A stretch of DNA of 53,977 nt from Pseudomonas karstica (GTDB taxonomy: Bacteria; Pseudomonadota; Gammaproteobacteria; Pseudomonadales; Pseudomonadaceae). The translations under genes and the position numbers were made by a program. The notes below the pieces were generated by a model. It was not told the DNA's origin. It did not search any database and saw nothing but the letters and a program-made list of their open reading frames with translations. The stretch is taken from assembly GCF_009707515.1 (NCBI RefSeq), contig NZ_WLYI01000035.1, positions 1 to 53,977 of the forward strand, in the 5' to 3' direction. Shown here in pieces: positions 10,307 to 19,383 of the stretch. Within the stretch, counting starts at the first letter, position 1; the number at the start of each line of letters is the position of its first letter.

Positions 10307-10978
10307 TCAGCAACTGCACAGCGCGTTATCCAGCACCTTGCGCAGTTCCAGCGGGTGGTCTACCACCACATCCGCACCCCAATGGCGTGGGTTGTCGTCC
10401 GGGTGAATATAGCCATAAGTGACGGCAGCGGTGCGGGTGCCGGCGTCGCGGCCCGACTCGATATCCCGTAGGTCGTCACCGACAAACAGCACACTGGCCG
10501 GGTCCAGGTCGAGCATCTTGCAAGCCAGGATCAGCGGTTCCGGGTCCGGCTTGCTGTTCTTTACATGGTCCGGGCAGATCAGCAGCGCCGAACGCTCGGC
10601 CAGGCCCAACTGCTGCATGATCGGTTCGGCGAAGCGCAGCGGCTTGTTGGTGACCACGCCCCAGATGAGTTTGGAACTTTCGATATCCTCCAGCAACTCA
10701 CTCATGCCATCGAACAGCTTGCTGTGGATCGCACAGCCCTTGAGATAACGCTCGAGGAACTCCTGGCGCAGTTCTTCAAAGCCCGGCGACTCCGGGTCCA
10801 TGGAAAAGGTCGCGGCCACCATTGCCCGGGCACCGCCGGAAATTTCATCACGGATCTGCTGGTCGTTGATCGGCGCCAGGCCGCGCTCGGCGCGCATGGC
10901 CTGGCAAATGGCGATAAAGTCTGGAGCGGTGTCCAGCAGGGTCCCGTCCATGTCGAAAAGAACTGCTCGCAACTTCAC
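10307..10978 (-). CDS. mupP: HAD phosphatase MupP (MurNAc 6-phosphate phosphatase)
   Basis: 223-residue HAD-superfamily phosphatase. The nucleophile motif FDMDGTLLDT is at residues 8-17, motif II is VVTNK and motif IV is FVGDDLRDIESG. It resembles phosphoglycolate phosphatase, but in Pseudomonas the HAD gene between ubiG and yciK is MupP, which dephosphorylates MurNAc-6P in the anabolic peptidoglycan recycling route that bypasses de novo MurA-dependent synthesis and influences fosfomycin resistance. The naming rests on context. GTG start with GAGGAG 8 nt upstream, located inside the 3' end of ubiG, which suggests translational coupling. Confidence 0.87.
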   Translation of the reverse strand: MKLRAVLFDMDGTLLDTAPDFIAICQAMRAERGLAPINDQQIRDEISGGARAMVAATFSMDPESPGFEELRQEFLERYLKGCAIHSKLFDGMSELLEDIESSKLIWGVVTNKPLRFAEPIMQQLGLAERSALLICPDHVKNSKPDPEPLILACKMLDLDPASVLFVGDDLRDIESGRDAGTRTAAVTYGYIHPDDNPRHWGADVVVDHPLELRKVLDNALCSC

Positions 10979-10982
10979 AGGC

Positions 10983-11681
10983 TTACTCCTCGCGCAGGGT
11001 CTGGATCATGTAGTTGACGTCAACATCGTTGGCCAGCTTGTAGTGCTTGGTCAGCGGGTTGTAGGTCAGGCCGATGATGTCCTTGACGGTCAGGCCGGCC
11101 TGGCGGCTCCAGGCGCCCAGTTCGGAGGGGCGGATGAATTTCTTGAAGTCATGGGTGCCACGCGGCAGCAGCTTCATGATGTATTCGGCGCCGATGATCG
11201 CGAACAGGTAAGCCTTCGGGTTGCGATTGATGGTGGAGAAGAACACTTGGCCGCCAGGCTTGACCATGTGAAAGCAGGCACGGATCACCGACGAAGGGTC
11301 GGGTACATGCTCGAGCATTTCCAGGCAAGTGACCACGTCGAATTGCTCGGGCATTTCCTCGGCCAGGTCTTCGGCGGTGATCTGCCGGTACTCGACGCTG
11401 ACCCCCGACTCCAACTGATGCAACTGGGCCACCGCCAGCGGTGCTTCACCCATGTCGATACCCATCACGGTTGCGCCGCGCTGGGCCATGGCTTCGCTGA
11501 GAATACCGCCGCCGCAGCCCACATCCAGCACCTTCTTGCCTGCCAGATTGACCCGCTCGTCGATCCAGTTGACCCGTAACGGGTTGATGTCGTGCAAAGG
11601 TTTGAACTCTCTTTCGCGGTCCCACCAGCGATGGGCCAGGGCTTCGAATTTGGCGATTTCAGCGTGGTCGACGTTGCTCAT
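10983..11681 (-). CDS. ubiG: Ubiquinone biosynthesis O-methyltransferase UbiG
   Basis: 232-residue SAM-dependent methyltransferase that carries out both O-methylations in ubiquinone synthesis. Motif I is VLDVGCGGGILSE (about residues 50-62). The N-terminus MSNVDHAEIAKFEALAHRWW and the segments DINPLRVNWI and INRNPKAYLFAIIGAEYI are characteristic of UbiG. The start at 11681 is preceded by AGAGGATG; the longer frame from 11795 runs through noncoding spacer. It lies 62 nt downstream of mtaD and 4 nt upstream of mupP on the same strand. Confidence 0.95.
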   Translation of the reverse strand: MSNVDHAEIAKFEALAHRWWDREREFKPLHDINPLRVNWIDERVNLAGKKVLDVGCGGGILSEAMAQRGATVMGIDMGEAPLAVAQLHQLESGVSVEYRQITAEDLAEEMPEQFDVVTCLEMLEHVPDPSSVIRACFHMVKPGGQVFFSTINRNPKAYLFAIIGAEYIMKLLPRGTHDFKKFIRPSELGAWSRQAGLTVKDIIGLTYNPLTKHYKLANDVDVNYMIQTLREE

Positions 11682-11743
11682 GGGGCATCCTCTAAAACTG
11701 ATAAAACGGTTTGCCAGTCCTGCAGCAGGGCTCAGGGCTGGCG

Positions 11744-13075
11744 TTATTCGGTGTGCCCGCTGATGCGTTGACCCCAGGCAATGGCCGTGGCGCACAACTG
11801 TTGTTCATCCATGCGGGTCAACTGCCGGTCGTCGAGCAATTGCTTGCCGTCGACCCAAAGGTGTTTCACACAATCACGTCCGGTGGCATATATAAGCTGT
11901 GAGACCGGGTCGTAGATCGGTTGTTGTGCCAGGCCCGACAGGTCGAAAGCCACTATGTCCGCGGCCTTGCCTATTTCCAGCGAGCCGATTTCGCTTTCAA
12001 GGCCCATGGCCCTGGCGCCGTTGAGCGTGGCCATGCGCAAGGCGCGATGGGCGTCCAGTGCAGTGGCCGAGCCTGCAACGGCCTTGGCCAACAGGGCGGC
12101 CGTGCGAGTTTCACCCAGCAGATCGAGGTCATTGTTACTGGCGGCGCCGTCGGTGCCTACTGCCACATTGACGCCGGCTTGCCACAGACGTTCCACCGGG
12201 CAGAAGCCGCTGGCCAGTTTCAGGTTCGATTCCGGGCAGTGGATGACACTGCTATTACTTTCTACCAGTAAAGCCAGGTCGTCATCGCTGATTTGGGTCA
12301 TGTGAACCGCCTGGAAGCGCGGCCCCAGCAAACCCAGGCGGCCAATACGGGCCAGTGGGCGTTCACCGTGTTGTTCCAGCGACTGTTGCACTTCGAAGGC
12401 GGTTTCGTGGACATGCATATGGATGCCGGCGTCCAGCTCTTCGGCGATCACCCGGACTTTTTCCAGGTGTGCATCGCTGACGGTATAGGGCGCATGGGGC
12501 CCGAAGGCGATGTTGATCCGTGGGTGATGCTTGAGGTCGCCAAACAGCTCGACGCCTTGGCGAATGGCTTCGTCGGCACTGCTGGCGCCGGGAATCGGGA
12601 AATCCAGGATCGGGATGGCGATCTGCGCGCGAATACCGCTGTTGTGCACTCGCTCGCTGGCCACTTTTGCAAAGAAGTACATGTCCGAAAAACAGGTGAT
12701 GCCGCCCTTGATTTGCTCGGCGATGGCCAGGTCGGTGCCATCACGGACGAAGGCTTCATCAACCCACTTGGCCTCGGCGGGCCAGATGTGGTTTTCCAGC
12801 CAGGTCATCAGCGGCAGGTCGTCGGCCAGGCCGCGAAACAAAGTCATGGCCGCGTGGCCATGGGCGTTGATCAGGCCGGGGCTGAGCAGCATGCCCGGCA
12901 ATTCGCGGACTTGCGTGGCCACCAGTTTCAGGGCTTGTGCCCGTGGCCCGATAAAGGCAATGCGCCCGTCGCGGATACCCAGGCCGTGCTCTTTGAGGAC
13001 CACGCCAGCGGGCTCGACCGGTACCAGCCAGGTTGGCAGGAGCAATAAGTCGAGCGGGGCGGCAAGTGGTGTCAT
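11744..13075 (-). CDS. mtaD: TRZ/ATZ amidohydrolase, probable 5'-methylthioadenosine deaminase
   Basis: 443-residue amidohydrolase-superfamily enzyme. Metal ligands are visible as NAHGHAAM near residues 68-75, HMHVHETAF, VHMTQ and GTDGAASNN, as in the cytosine/SAH/MTA deaminase group. The P. aeruginosa orthologue in this position (PA3170, from memory) deaminates 5'-methylthioadenosine to methylthioinosine. That fits the divergent neighbour mtnA, which acts later in the same methionine-salvage route. S-adenosylhomocysteine deaminase activity is also possible. It is the probable first gene of the mtaD-ubiG-mupP-yciK group. Confidence 0.85.
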   Translation of the reverse strand: MTPLAAPLDLLLLPTWLVPVEPAGVVLKEHGLGIRDGRIAFIGPRAQALKLVATQVRELPGMLLSPGLINAHGHAAMTLFRGLADDLPLMTWLENHIWPAEAKWVDEAFVRDGTDLAIAEQIKGGITCFSDMYFFAKVASERVHNSGIRAQIAIPILDFPIPGASSADEAIRQGVELFGDLKHHPRINIAFGPHAPYTVSDAHLEKVRVIAEELDAGIHMHVHETAFEVQQSLEQHGERPLARIGRLGLLGPRFQAVHMTQISDDDLALLVESNSSVIHCPESNLKLASGFCPVERLWQAGVNVAVGTDGAASNNDLDLLGETRTAALLAKAVAGSATALDAHRALRMATLNGARAMGLESEIGSLEIGKAADIVAFDLSGLAQQPIYDPVSQLIYATGRDCVKHLWVDGKQLLDDRQLTRMDEQQLCATAIAWGQRISGHTE

Positions 13076-13112
13076 CGTGCGCGTCGTCCAAAGCTGTTAT
13101 TAAGGAGGGCGA

Positions 13113-13150
13113 AGTATACCCGAGCGTCTTGGCTGGCGGATCGCTATAAT
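13113..13150. promoter_or_regulatory. Divergent mtaD / mtnA promoter region
   Basis: The 108-bp spacer between the two starts contains a consensus -10 box TATAAT (13145-13150) on the plus strand, 34 nt before mtnA, and TATACT on the minus strand (13113-13118), 38 nt before mtaD. Neither has a good -35 box. The two would be transcribed back to back from under 40 bp. Confidence 0.4.
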
Positions 13151-13183
13151 CGGCGGCTTTTGTTCATGAGTGCGGGGTTAAGG

Positions 13184-14260
13184 ATGCGCGACCGACTGTT
13201 GGCTGCGGAGAAGGTGAAGGCCATCGATTGGCGTGATGGCGCCCTGTATCTGCTTGATCAGCGCATGTTGCCGTTCGAGGAGACGTGGATCGCCTGCACC
13301 AGTGCGGCGGGCGTGGCCGAGGCTATTCGTTCGATGGTGGTGCGTGGCGCGCCGGCCATTGGTATCAGTGCTGCCTATGGTTTGGTCCTGGCGGCCCGTG
13401 CGCGGTTCGCCGAGGGCGGTGACTGGCAGGCAGCGTGGGAAGAAGACTACGCCCTACTGGCCGAGTCCCGTCCGACCGCGTCGAATCTTTTCTGGGCCAT
13501 GAAGCGCATGCGTGATCGTCTGGACCGTCTCAAGGCGCATGCCGACCCGCTGGCGGTGCTGGAGGCCGAAGCGGTGGCGATCCACAGCAGTGATCGCGAA
13601 GCCAACCTGACCATGGCCCAATTGGGCGTCGACCTGATCCGCAAGCACCAGGGCAATCCCCAGGCAATCCTTACCCATTGCAATGCCGGTGCCTTGGCGG
13701 GCGGCGGCTTTGGCACGGCGCTGGGAGTCATTCGCGGCGCGTTCCTGGAAGGCATGGTGCAGCAGGTTTATGTCAACGAAACCCGTCCCTGGTTGCAAGG
13801 TTCGCGGCTGACGGCGTGGGAACTGGCCAACGAGGGCATTGCGGTGACGGTGAATGCCGATTCGGCTGGCGCCCATATTCTCAAGACCAAGGGCGTTACC
13901 TGGGTCATTGTGGGGGCCGATTGCATCGCCGCCAATGGTGACGTGGCCAGCAAGATCGGCACCTATCAACTGGCCGTATGTGCCATGCATCACGGTGTGC
14001 GTTTTATGGTGGTGGCGCCAAGCTCCACCATCGACATGATGCTGGCCAGTGGCGATGAAATCCCCCTCGAAGAGCGTGAGGCCCGAGAGTTGCTGGAAGT
14101 CGGTGGCAAGCGGCTCGTGGCCGATGTTGATGTATTCAACCCGGTATTTGACGTGACGCCGGCGGACTTGATTGATGTGATTGTCACGGAAAAGGGCATT
14201 GTCGAGCGGCCAGATACGGCGAAACTGGCGCAATTGATGTGCCGTAAACGTTTGCATTAA
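13184..14260 (+). CDS. mtnA: S-methyl-5-thioribose-1-phosphate isomerase MtnA
   Basis: 358 residues, the usual length. Isomerises methylthioribose-1-phosphate to methylthioribulose-1-phosphate in methionine salvage. Family segments include MVVRGAPAIGISAAYG, ILTHCNAGALA (catalytic Cys), NETRPWLQGSRLTAWEL and the catalytic Asp region IVGADCIAANGDVASKIGT. Start ATG 13184 (MRDRLLAAEKVKAIDW) is chosen because homologues begin there; ATG 13166 and TTG 13160 are also in frame. It pairs with the divergent mtaD. In P. aeruginosa gyrA follows directly, but here a large toxin-like gene intervenes. Confidence 0.95.
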   Translation: MRDRLLAAEKVKAIDWRDGALYLLDQRMLPFEETWIACTSAAGVAEAIRSMVVRGAPAIGISAAYGLVLAARARFAEGGDWQAAWEEDYALLAESRPTASNLFWAMKRMRDRLDRLKAHADPLAVLEAEAVAIHSSDREANLTMAQLGVDLIRKHQGNPQAILTHCNAGALAGGGFGTALGVIRGAFLEGMVQQVYVNETRPWLQGSRLTAWELANEGIAVTVNADSAGAHILKTKGVTWVIVGADCIAANGDVASKIGTYQLAVCAMHHGVRFMVVAPSSTIDMMLASGDEIPLEEREARELLEVGGKRLVADVDVFNPVFDVTPADLIDVIVTEKGIVERPDTAKLAQLMCRKRLH

Positions 14261-14283
14261 TGGCGCTGCGCCAGCTGTTTTTT
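14261..14283 (+). terminator. Possible terminator after mtnA
   Basis: Short stem TGGCG / CGCCA with a CTG loop immediately after the mtnA stop, then GCTG and six T. The stem is short, so efficiency is uncertain. Confidence 0.45.
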
Positions 14284-14418
14284 CGTGTTCGGCGCAAGGC
14301 TGAGATAAGTGTATGGCAAGTTGAGTGAGCCTGTTTGGCAGGCTCAGGGGACACTCTCACTCTGCATCTGATCACAGGTGTGGAAGTGACCCCTTGGGCA
14401 CTTTCAGGGCACTTGCCT

Positions 14419-17400
14419 ATGTCTACCAGCATGTTTATCTCCTTATCTGTCCCGCCCATTGATGCCAATGATCTAATCGGCGTACTCCCAGAGCCCAGCC
14501 GGGCCTGGCATCTTGGGCAATTGCAAAAAGCTGTTGCCTCCAGCCAACAGCTACTGGCCCGGCAACCGAGCCTGGCGCAGCTGGCTGAAGAGTTGCTCAA
14601 GCAGGCACTTTCCAGCACATTCAGTGGCCAAAATATCGATCCGGATACGGTTTACCTGCCGCGTGAACCGGTGACGGGTGCGCCGCAGCAGTCTTTGACA
14701 CAGTTGTTTCAACAGGCATTGGCCAGCGGGCGGTTTCCTGTGGCTGCTCAAACACTGGCTTTTTGCACCGCTGATGGCGTGCTAGTCGAAATTGAGCTGC
14801 AACGCTTCGTGGGCGTGGTGAGTGAATGTCTCACGCGCTTGTCAGAGTGTTACCGGCTGCGCCTGAGTGAGTTCTGGCGTGCACCTGCCGTTGCGGACAG
14901 CAGCCGTACCCGGCGCGAAGTTTTGCTGCAACATCGCTGCGATGCGTTGGCCAGGGAGGCGGCACTGCGCAGGGCCGATAACCTCGCGGATTCGACTCAA
15001 GGCATCACTGCGCATGGATTGGCGCTCGTGCGGGCTCTGATTCAGCCGGATGCGCCCGAGCTGCCCGAAAGTCCTGCAATGGGCCTGTATCGTCTGGTGA
15101 TCAAAGGGGCAGATGCGGATATTGATTTGACCGCAGCCTTCATGTTGACCACCGGCGGGCTAAACAGCCTGAACCCCGTGTTGTTGTATACGCCGCAGCG
15201 AGGGCTGGAGGAGTTTGTATCGTATTTCGAGATGCTCAATGAACTGAACTTACGGTGGATCACCGATGGGGGCCGTGACGGAGTTTTGGGCAACGTGGCG
15301 GTTGCGGATTTTGACCGGGTGCTCGCCCTGCGCCGAGCTGGACGCGCGGTTTGGGTAGCTGTCAGGCTTTTCCCCGAGGCGGCAGAGTCTTTGATGGAGC
15401 GGTTTCTGAATGAGCAGTTGGCGCAGCAGCAAAGCAACGTGATCACGGTGCTGGAGGCGCTCAAACCCGATGTGAGCGTTCGCCTGCCGGCGGTATTGGC
15501 TCTGGCGCAAGGCTTGCCCAGAGATCTGGCCAGCAGGCCGCTTCGTCCCGACACTCTGCCGGCCCTGCCTTTAGTGGGGGTATCGCTGGAAGATCAGCAA
15601 AAAAACCTTGTGCGCCAGATGAGCGCCCTCAATACGCTAATCGCCAAGTTGCTGGCCGGCAAGCCGCAGGTGGAGCGTTTTTTTCAGCTGCAACTCAAGA
15701 ACATGTTTGGTGCTGTCACTGAGCAGATCCGTCCGGCAGAAATTTACTTCACTCGCACGCGTGTCGATGAACAGGGAGTGCAGCAGTGTCAGTCCAGCGA
15801 AACGCTGGAGGCGCTGTTGACGCAATTACTGGCGAGTCAGGAGGATGACGTCAATCAGGACCTGCATGGCGATGGGGCTTTTTATGTTGAGCCCGATAGC
15901 TTGAATGAGCACTACAAGCTCCATCCGGTCGGTACGCTGAACGATCTGGTTGCGGTGCTGAAAGCTCAATTGCCGACCTTGGTGAGCGAGTTCTGGAACG
16001 CCCCCCAGGGGGATCAAGGGCTACGGTATGAACTGCTGATTCGCGCGCGTAAGCAGGCGCTGGCTATCGAAGCGGCGTTGCGGGCGCTGGATGGCACATT
16101 GCAGCCGTTGAGCAGGGCATTGATTGACCGCCTCTTGCAGTATCCCACCCAGGCTGCGCGGGAGTTAGCGTATCGCGGTACGCCGCGCCCGCAGGTTTAC
16201 GCCTTGTCGCTGGCTGACGGTACTCGATTCGCGGGCGTGTTCATTCTGAGTGGCGACGCGGAGAGGATCCACAGAACGCCGCTGATTCTGTGGACGCCCG
16301 GTGAAGGGTTTGAAGAGTACGCCGATCGCGCCGCTTTATACGGCGCAATCATTCAGCGTCTCAATCAAGCGGGGCCGTCCGGCGTCTTGCTTGCTCGCAG
16401 CCTGCCGGTGAAGGCGCGAACTGCAAAGGCCGGGATGTGGGGGGAATCCGAGCGCTTCGAACTGGCCGAGGTAGCCTGCGATTTTGTCGCTGATAGCATT
16501 CATTCCTTGTTGACAACGCAGCAGCAGGAACTGAACTCGCTGCTCGCCAGCGCTGAACTGTTACAGGTTGGCGTGCCGGATCAGCGGATTGACCTGGCCC
16601 CTCAACTGGATATCGCTGGCGCGTTTGTGGCACGTAACCGGCATCTGGAAGACCAAGCCTTGCCGGCCTGGCAAAAAGCGCTGGCTGCGGATGCGCGGCG
16701 GGTGTTGCAGCGCTTGGAGCTGGCTGCGCAAAGCAAAAATCGCCAGTTGGCCGTTTGGCTCGAGGGAATCCCAAGCCTCGCCGAGTATGCGCGGCAAGCT
16801 CTGCGTAACAAGCTGCAGACATTCCTTCAGGCCAAAGGCCTGCCCGCCAGCGCCGCGCAACGGATCGACCCGGACAAAGTGGTGGTTGTCAAAACCGAGC
16901 ACGTAAGGCTGACTTACTCGCCTGCGCCAGGCGTAACACAACCGGTTGAGCGAGGCTATGTGGAGCGGGTGAGTCTGACTGAGCTGGCCTTGAAAAACGT
17001 CGAGCCCTGGCATCAGAGTCTCTCCTGGACCTCCCGTGAAACCCTCGAGGCACCACTGATCTACGCAGATGGCAGCCGGGTGTTTAACAGCAGCGGTGAG
17101 GCGTTGGTGCTTTCGCGGGAGCAGCTTGAGCAGTGGGTCAAGGACATCAATGCCGGTGACAGCTACCGATCAGGAGTGCTCAAGATAAAATTCGCGCCGC
17201 CCGCCCAGTCGCAGGAAGCCGCGCAACGGGCACAAGCCTGGATGTCGGCTCAGAGCGCCACTCTGGAATATGAGGCACGGCTCGCCCGTCTTGACCCGGC
17301 TGTTTACCCAACCCCTTTGGCCGATGACCCGGCCCGCAAGCGCGGGGAGCAATGGGTTAGCGCCGTGCTGGCATCCTGGGCGCCGCAGGGCAGGCCCCTG

Positions 17401-19383
17401 GTGGAAGGCAAGGCCGTGGTTGCGAACTTTCTGGTTCTGGGTACGCCCAAAGAGGCCCCTGAAGTTGGCGGAGGTCAGTTGGTGCTGGGGCTTCTCGTCA
17501 TCTGCACGGATGAAGATGCGCAAAGGGTACTCTACGCACCCGATGCGCCGGATGGCATGAATCTACGTGAGCTGCCTGACGAGGCAGCGTTGCTGGCACT
17601 GCTGAAGAGCCCGGCATGGCGGGCGTACCTGATGCAGCGGATTGTGGTCAAAGGCGAGGGCATTACACGCGCACCGTGGCTCACTCGAGAAATGCGGTTA
17701 TTACTGACTGACTCTGTCTTTCTCAAAAGTATCGCGTCAGTACTGCCACCTACCGGGCCTGATCCGGCTGGGCTGCCGGTGATGACAGTCAGTCTCGTAC
17801 CCTGTCTGGCATCCTTGCTGCAAGGCCTGTATTACATGCAAGTCATGCGGCAGATGGAGTTGGCCGATCGAGGCTCGGTGAGCAACGCGCAAGTCGCCCG
17901 CCAGTCCACCTTCAACAAAGTGATGTTCGGTATTGAGGTGGCTGGGAATTTATTGGACATGCTCCCTTGGGCGGCACATTGGGCAACTGGGGCCTTGGGA
18001 ATCTGGCGGCGCCTTTCACACAACATGGTCCGCACATTTCGTACCCGGGGGCTGGTTATTCCTGGGCTGATCCTGCGTTGGGGGCCCGGCGCCAGACGTG
18101 TGGTGAGCATGGAGGTGGCAGGTGATGTCATCGGCCAGCCTGTTTTGCTGGGTGTCAAGCCCTTGTCCGTCTCTCCCTTTGCGGCGAGCTCGACGGTAAC
18201 GGCTCATTCGGCGCTCTTCGAGGTTCCCGCACCGCTGGCGCTGACCTCGTTTGTTCCGCCAGGGTGGCGCAGCGCGGCGGTGCCGCAGGGTGAGGCGGCT
18301 GCGCTGTTGCGAGGGCTGGAGCCCAACAGCAAAGGGATTTACCGCACCGCAGCCGGCGACTACCTGATTCGTCCGCTGAGCGCTGATGGGCGGGCGACGG
18401 TGTATCGGATCAAAGGTGATTTCAAGCTGTATGAGGGCGACGAACTGACGGTAAGTATCATCGATGGGCGCAGCCGTATCGAGGTCGGCTTTCTGCAATA
18501 TGGCGGATATGGCCAATGGCGCCCTGTGGCGCTTCGGGGTGGGGGGAGGGGAAGTTCAAGGTCGGCCGTGGACCTGCCTGAAGAGGAGTTTTTGTCGTCT
18601 GCCGACTATAGGGCTGGAAACCATCTGGCTTTTGATCTTCCGGAATCGACCGGTACCTTCCATGGCGCCTGGTTTAAAAGGGATTGGCAGCGTTTCTACA
18701 AGAGTGTCGTTAAGCCGCCAAGGCCTGAGCCGCTCTCGCTGGCGCCCTCGGCAACCCTGGATGATCTGATTGAGCAGGTGTTTGCCAAGGCGGATGGCAT
18801 GGTGCTTGGGGAGGCGCATAACCAAATCGCCAGTATTACCTTCTTCCAGAAGAAGATGCAGGTGCTTTACGATCGAGGCGTTCGCACGCTCTACATCGAG
18901 GGCAGCCATGCCACCGCTGCACCGATTACCGCTGCTCGAAGCTCTGGTGATTCACGGCATATCGTGGCTGCGAAGGCCAGAAGCTGTGGGATCCGCGTGC
19001 GCGGCCTGGATGATGATGCTTTGACCTTGCACAGGGACCCGCTCACCATGGCTGCTCACATAGAAATGTCCACGCGACTTGAGGAAATGAATTATTTCGC
19101 TGTTCGGCAAATTGAAACTTATCGTGCCGTTGATGGTGGAAAGTGGGTGGCATGGGTCGGGTCAGATCATATGAACACGGTTTCCGGGGTTCCGGGGCTT
19201 GCTGATCTTACAGGCGCCTTTGGTGTTCGCATCAAGGACGCCAGGCCCGGCCAGGCGATCACCATCACGCTTCCCGTCAGTGGGTTTTGGTTCGCCGGGC
19301 CAATAGGCGATGCCCAGGTCGATATGGCATTAACGGCTTCTGCAGTGCGCACGCCCATAGCACCTAATACGATTTGGAGTTGA
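14419..19383 (+). CDS. Giant dermonecrotic-toxin-like protein with C-terminal effector module
   Basis: About 1654 residues, no signal peptide. The N-terminal and central two thirds resemble the large DUF6543/dermonecrotic-toxin-domain proteins of plant-associated Pseudomonas (for example the twice-occurring pattern of a strand block followed by an LLYTPQRGLEEFVSY or LILWTPGEGFEEYADR segment, suggesting duplicated units around residues 225-275 and 590-640). A hydrophobic helical region at about 1110-1200 could mediate membrane insertion. The last about 220 residues contain MVLGEAHNQ (E1465, H1467), TLYIEGSHA and WVGSDHMNT (D1583, H1584), like the C-terminal module of membrane-targeted effector toxins. 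ATG 14419 is chosen; ATG 14431 and TTG 14335 are alternatives and the ribosome site is weak. Catalytic activity, secretion route and target are unknown. Confidence 0.72.
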   Translation: MSTSMFISLSVPPIDANDLIGVLPEPSRAWHLGQLQKAVASSQQLLARQPSLAQLAEELLKQALSSTFSGQNIDPDTVYLPREPVTGAPQQSLTQLFQQALASGRFPVAAQTLAFCTADGVLVEIELQRFVGVVSECLTRLSECYRLRLSEFWRAPAVADSSRTRREVLLQHRCDALAREAALRRADNLADSTQGITAHGLALVRALIQPDAPELPESPAMGLYRLVIKGADADIDLTAAFMLTTGGLNSLNPVLLYTPQRGLEEFVSYFEMLNELNLRWITDGGRDGVLGNVAVADFDRVLALRRAGRAVWVAVRLFPEAAESLMERFLNEQLAQQQSNVITVLEALKPDVSVRLPAVLALAQGLPRDLASRPLRPDTLPALPLVGVSLEDQQKNLVRQMSALNTLIAKLLAGKPQVERFFQLQLKNMFGAVTEQIRPAEIYFTRTRVDEQGVQQCQSSETLEALLTQLLASQEDDVNQDLHGDGAFYVEPDSLNEHYKLHPVGTLNDLVAVLKAQLPTLVSEFWNAPQGDQGLRYELLIRARKQALAIEAALRALDGTLQPLSRALIDRLLQYPTQAARELAYRGTPRPQVYALSLADGTRFAGVFILSGDAERIHRTPLILWTPGEGFEEYADRAALYGAIIQRLNQAGPSGVLLARSLPVKARTAKAGMWGESERFELAEVACDFVADSIHSLLTTQQQELNSLLASAELLQVGVPDQRIDLAPQLDIAGAFVARNRHLEDQALPAWQKALAADARRVLQRLELAAQSKNRQLAVWLEGIPSLAEYARQALRNKLQTFLQAKGLPASAAQRIDPDKVVVVKTEHVRLTYSPAPGVTQPVERGYVERVSLTELALKNVEPWHQSLSWTSRETLEAPLIYADGSRVFNSSGEALVLSREQLEQWVKDINAGDSYRSGVLKIKFAPPAQSQEAAQRAQAWMSAQSATLEYEARLARLDPAVYPTPLADDPARKRGEQWVSAVLASWAPQGRPLVEGKAVVANFLVLGTPKEAPEVGGGQLVLGLLVICTDEDAQRVLYAPDAPDGMNLRELPDEAALLALLKSPAWRAYLMQRIVVKGEGITRAPWLTREMRLLLTDSVFLKSIASVLPPTGPDPAGLPVMTVSLVPCLASLLQGLYYMQVMRQMELADRGSVSNAQVARQSTFNKVMFGIEVAGNLLDMLPWAAHWATGALGIWRRLSHNMVRTFRTRGLVIPGLILRWGPGARRVVSMEVAGDVIGQPVLLGVKPLSVSPFAASSTVTAHSALFEVPAPLALTSFVPPGWRSAAVPQGEAAALLRGLEPNSKGIYRTAAGDYLIRPLSADGRATVYRIKGDFKLYEGDELTVSIIDGRSRIEVGFLQYGGYGQWRPVALRGGGRGSSRSAVDLPEEEFLSSADYRAGNHLAFDLPESTGTFHGAWFKRDWQRFYKSVVKPPRPEPLSLAPSATLDDLIEQVFAKADGMVLGEAHNQIASITFFQKKMQVLYDRGVRTLYIEGSHATAAPITAARSSGDSRHIVAAKARSCGIRVRGLDDDALTLHRDPLTMAAHIEMSTRLEEMNYFAVRQIETYRAVDGGKWVAWVGSDHMNTVSGVPGLADLTGAFGVRIKDARPGQAITITLPVSGFWFAGPIGDAQVDMALTASAVRTPIAPNTIWS

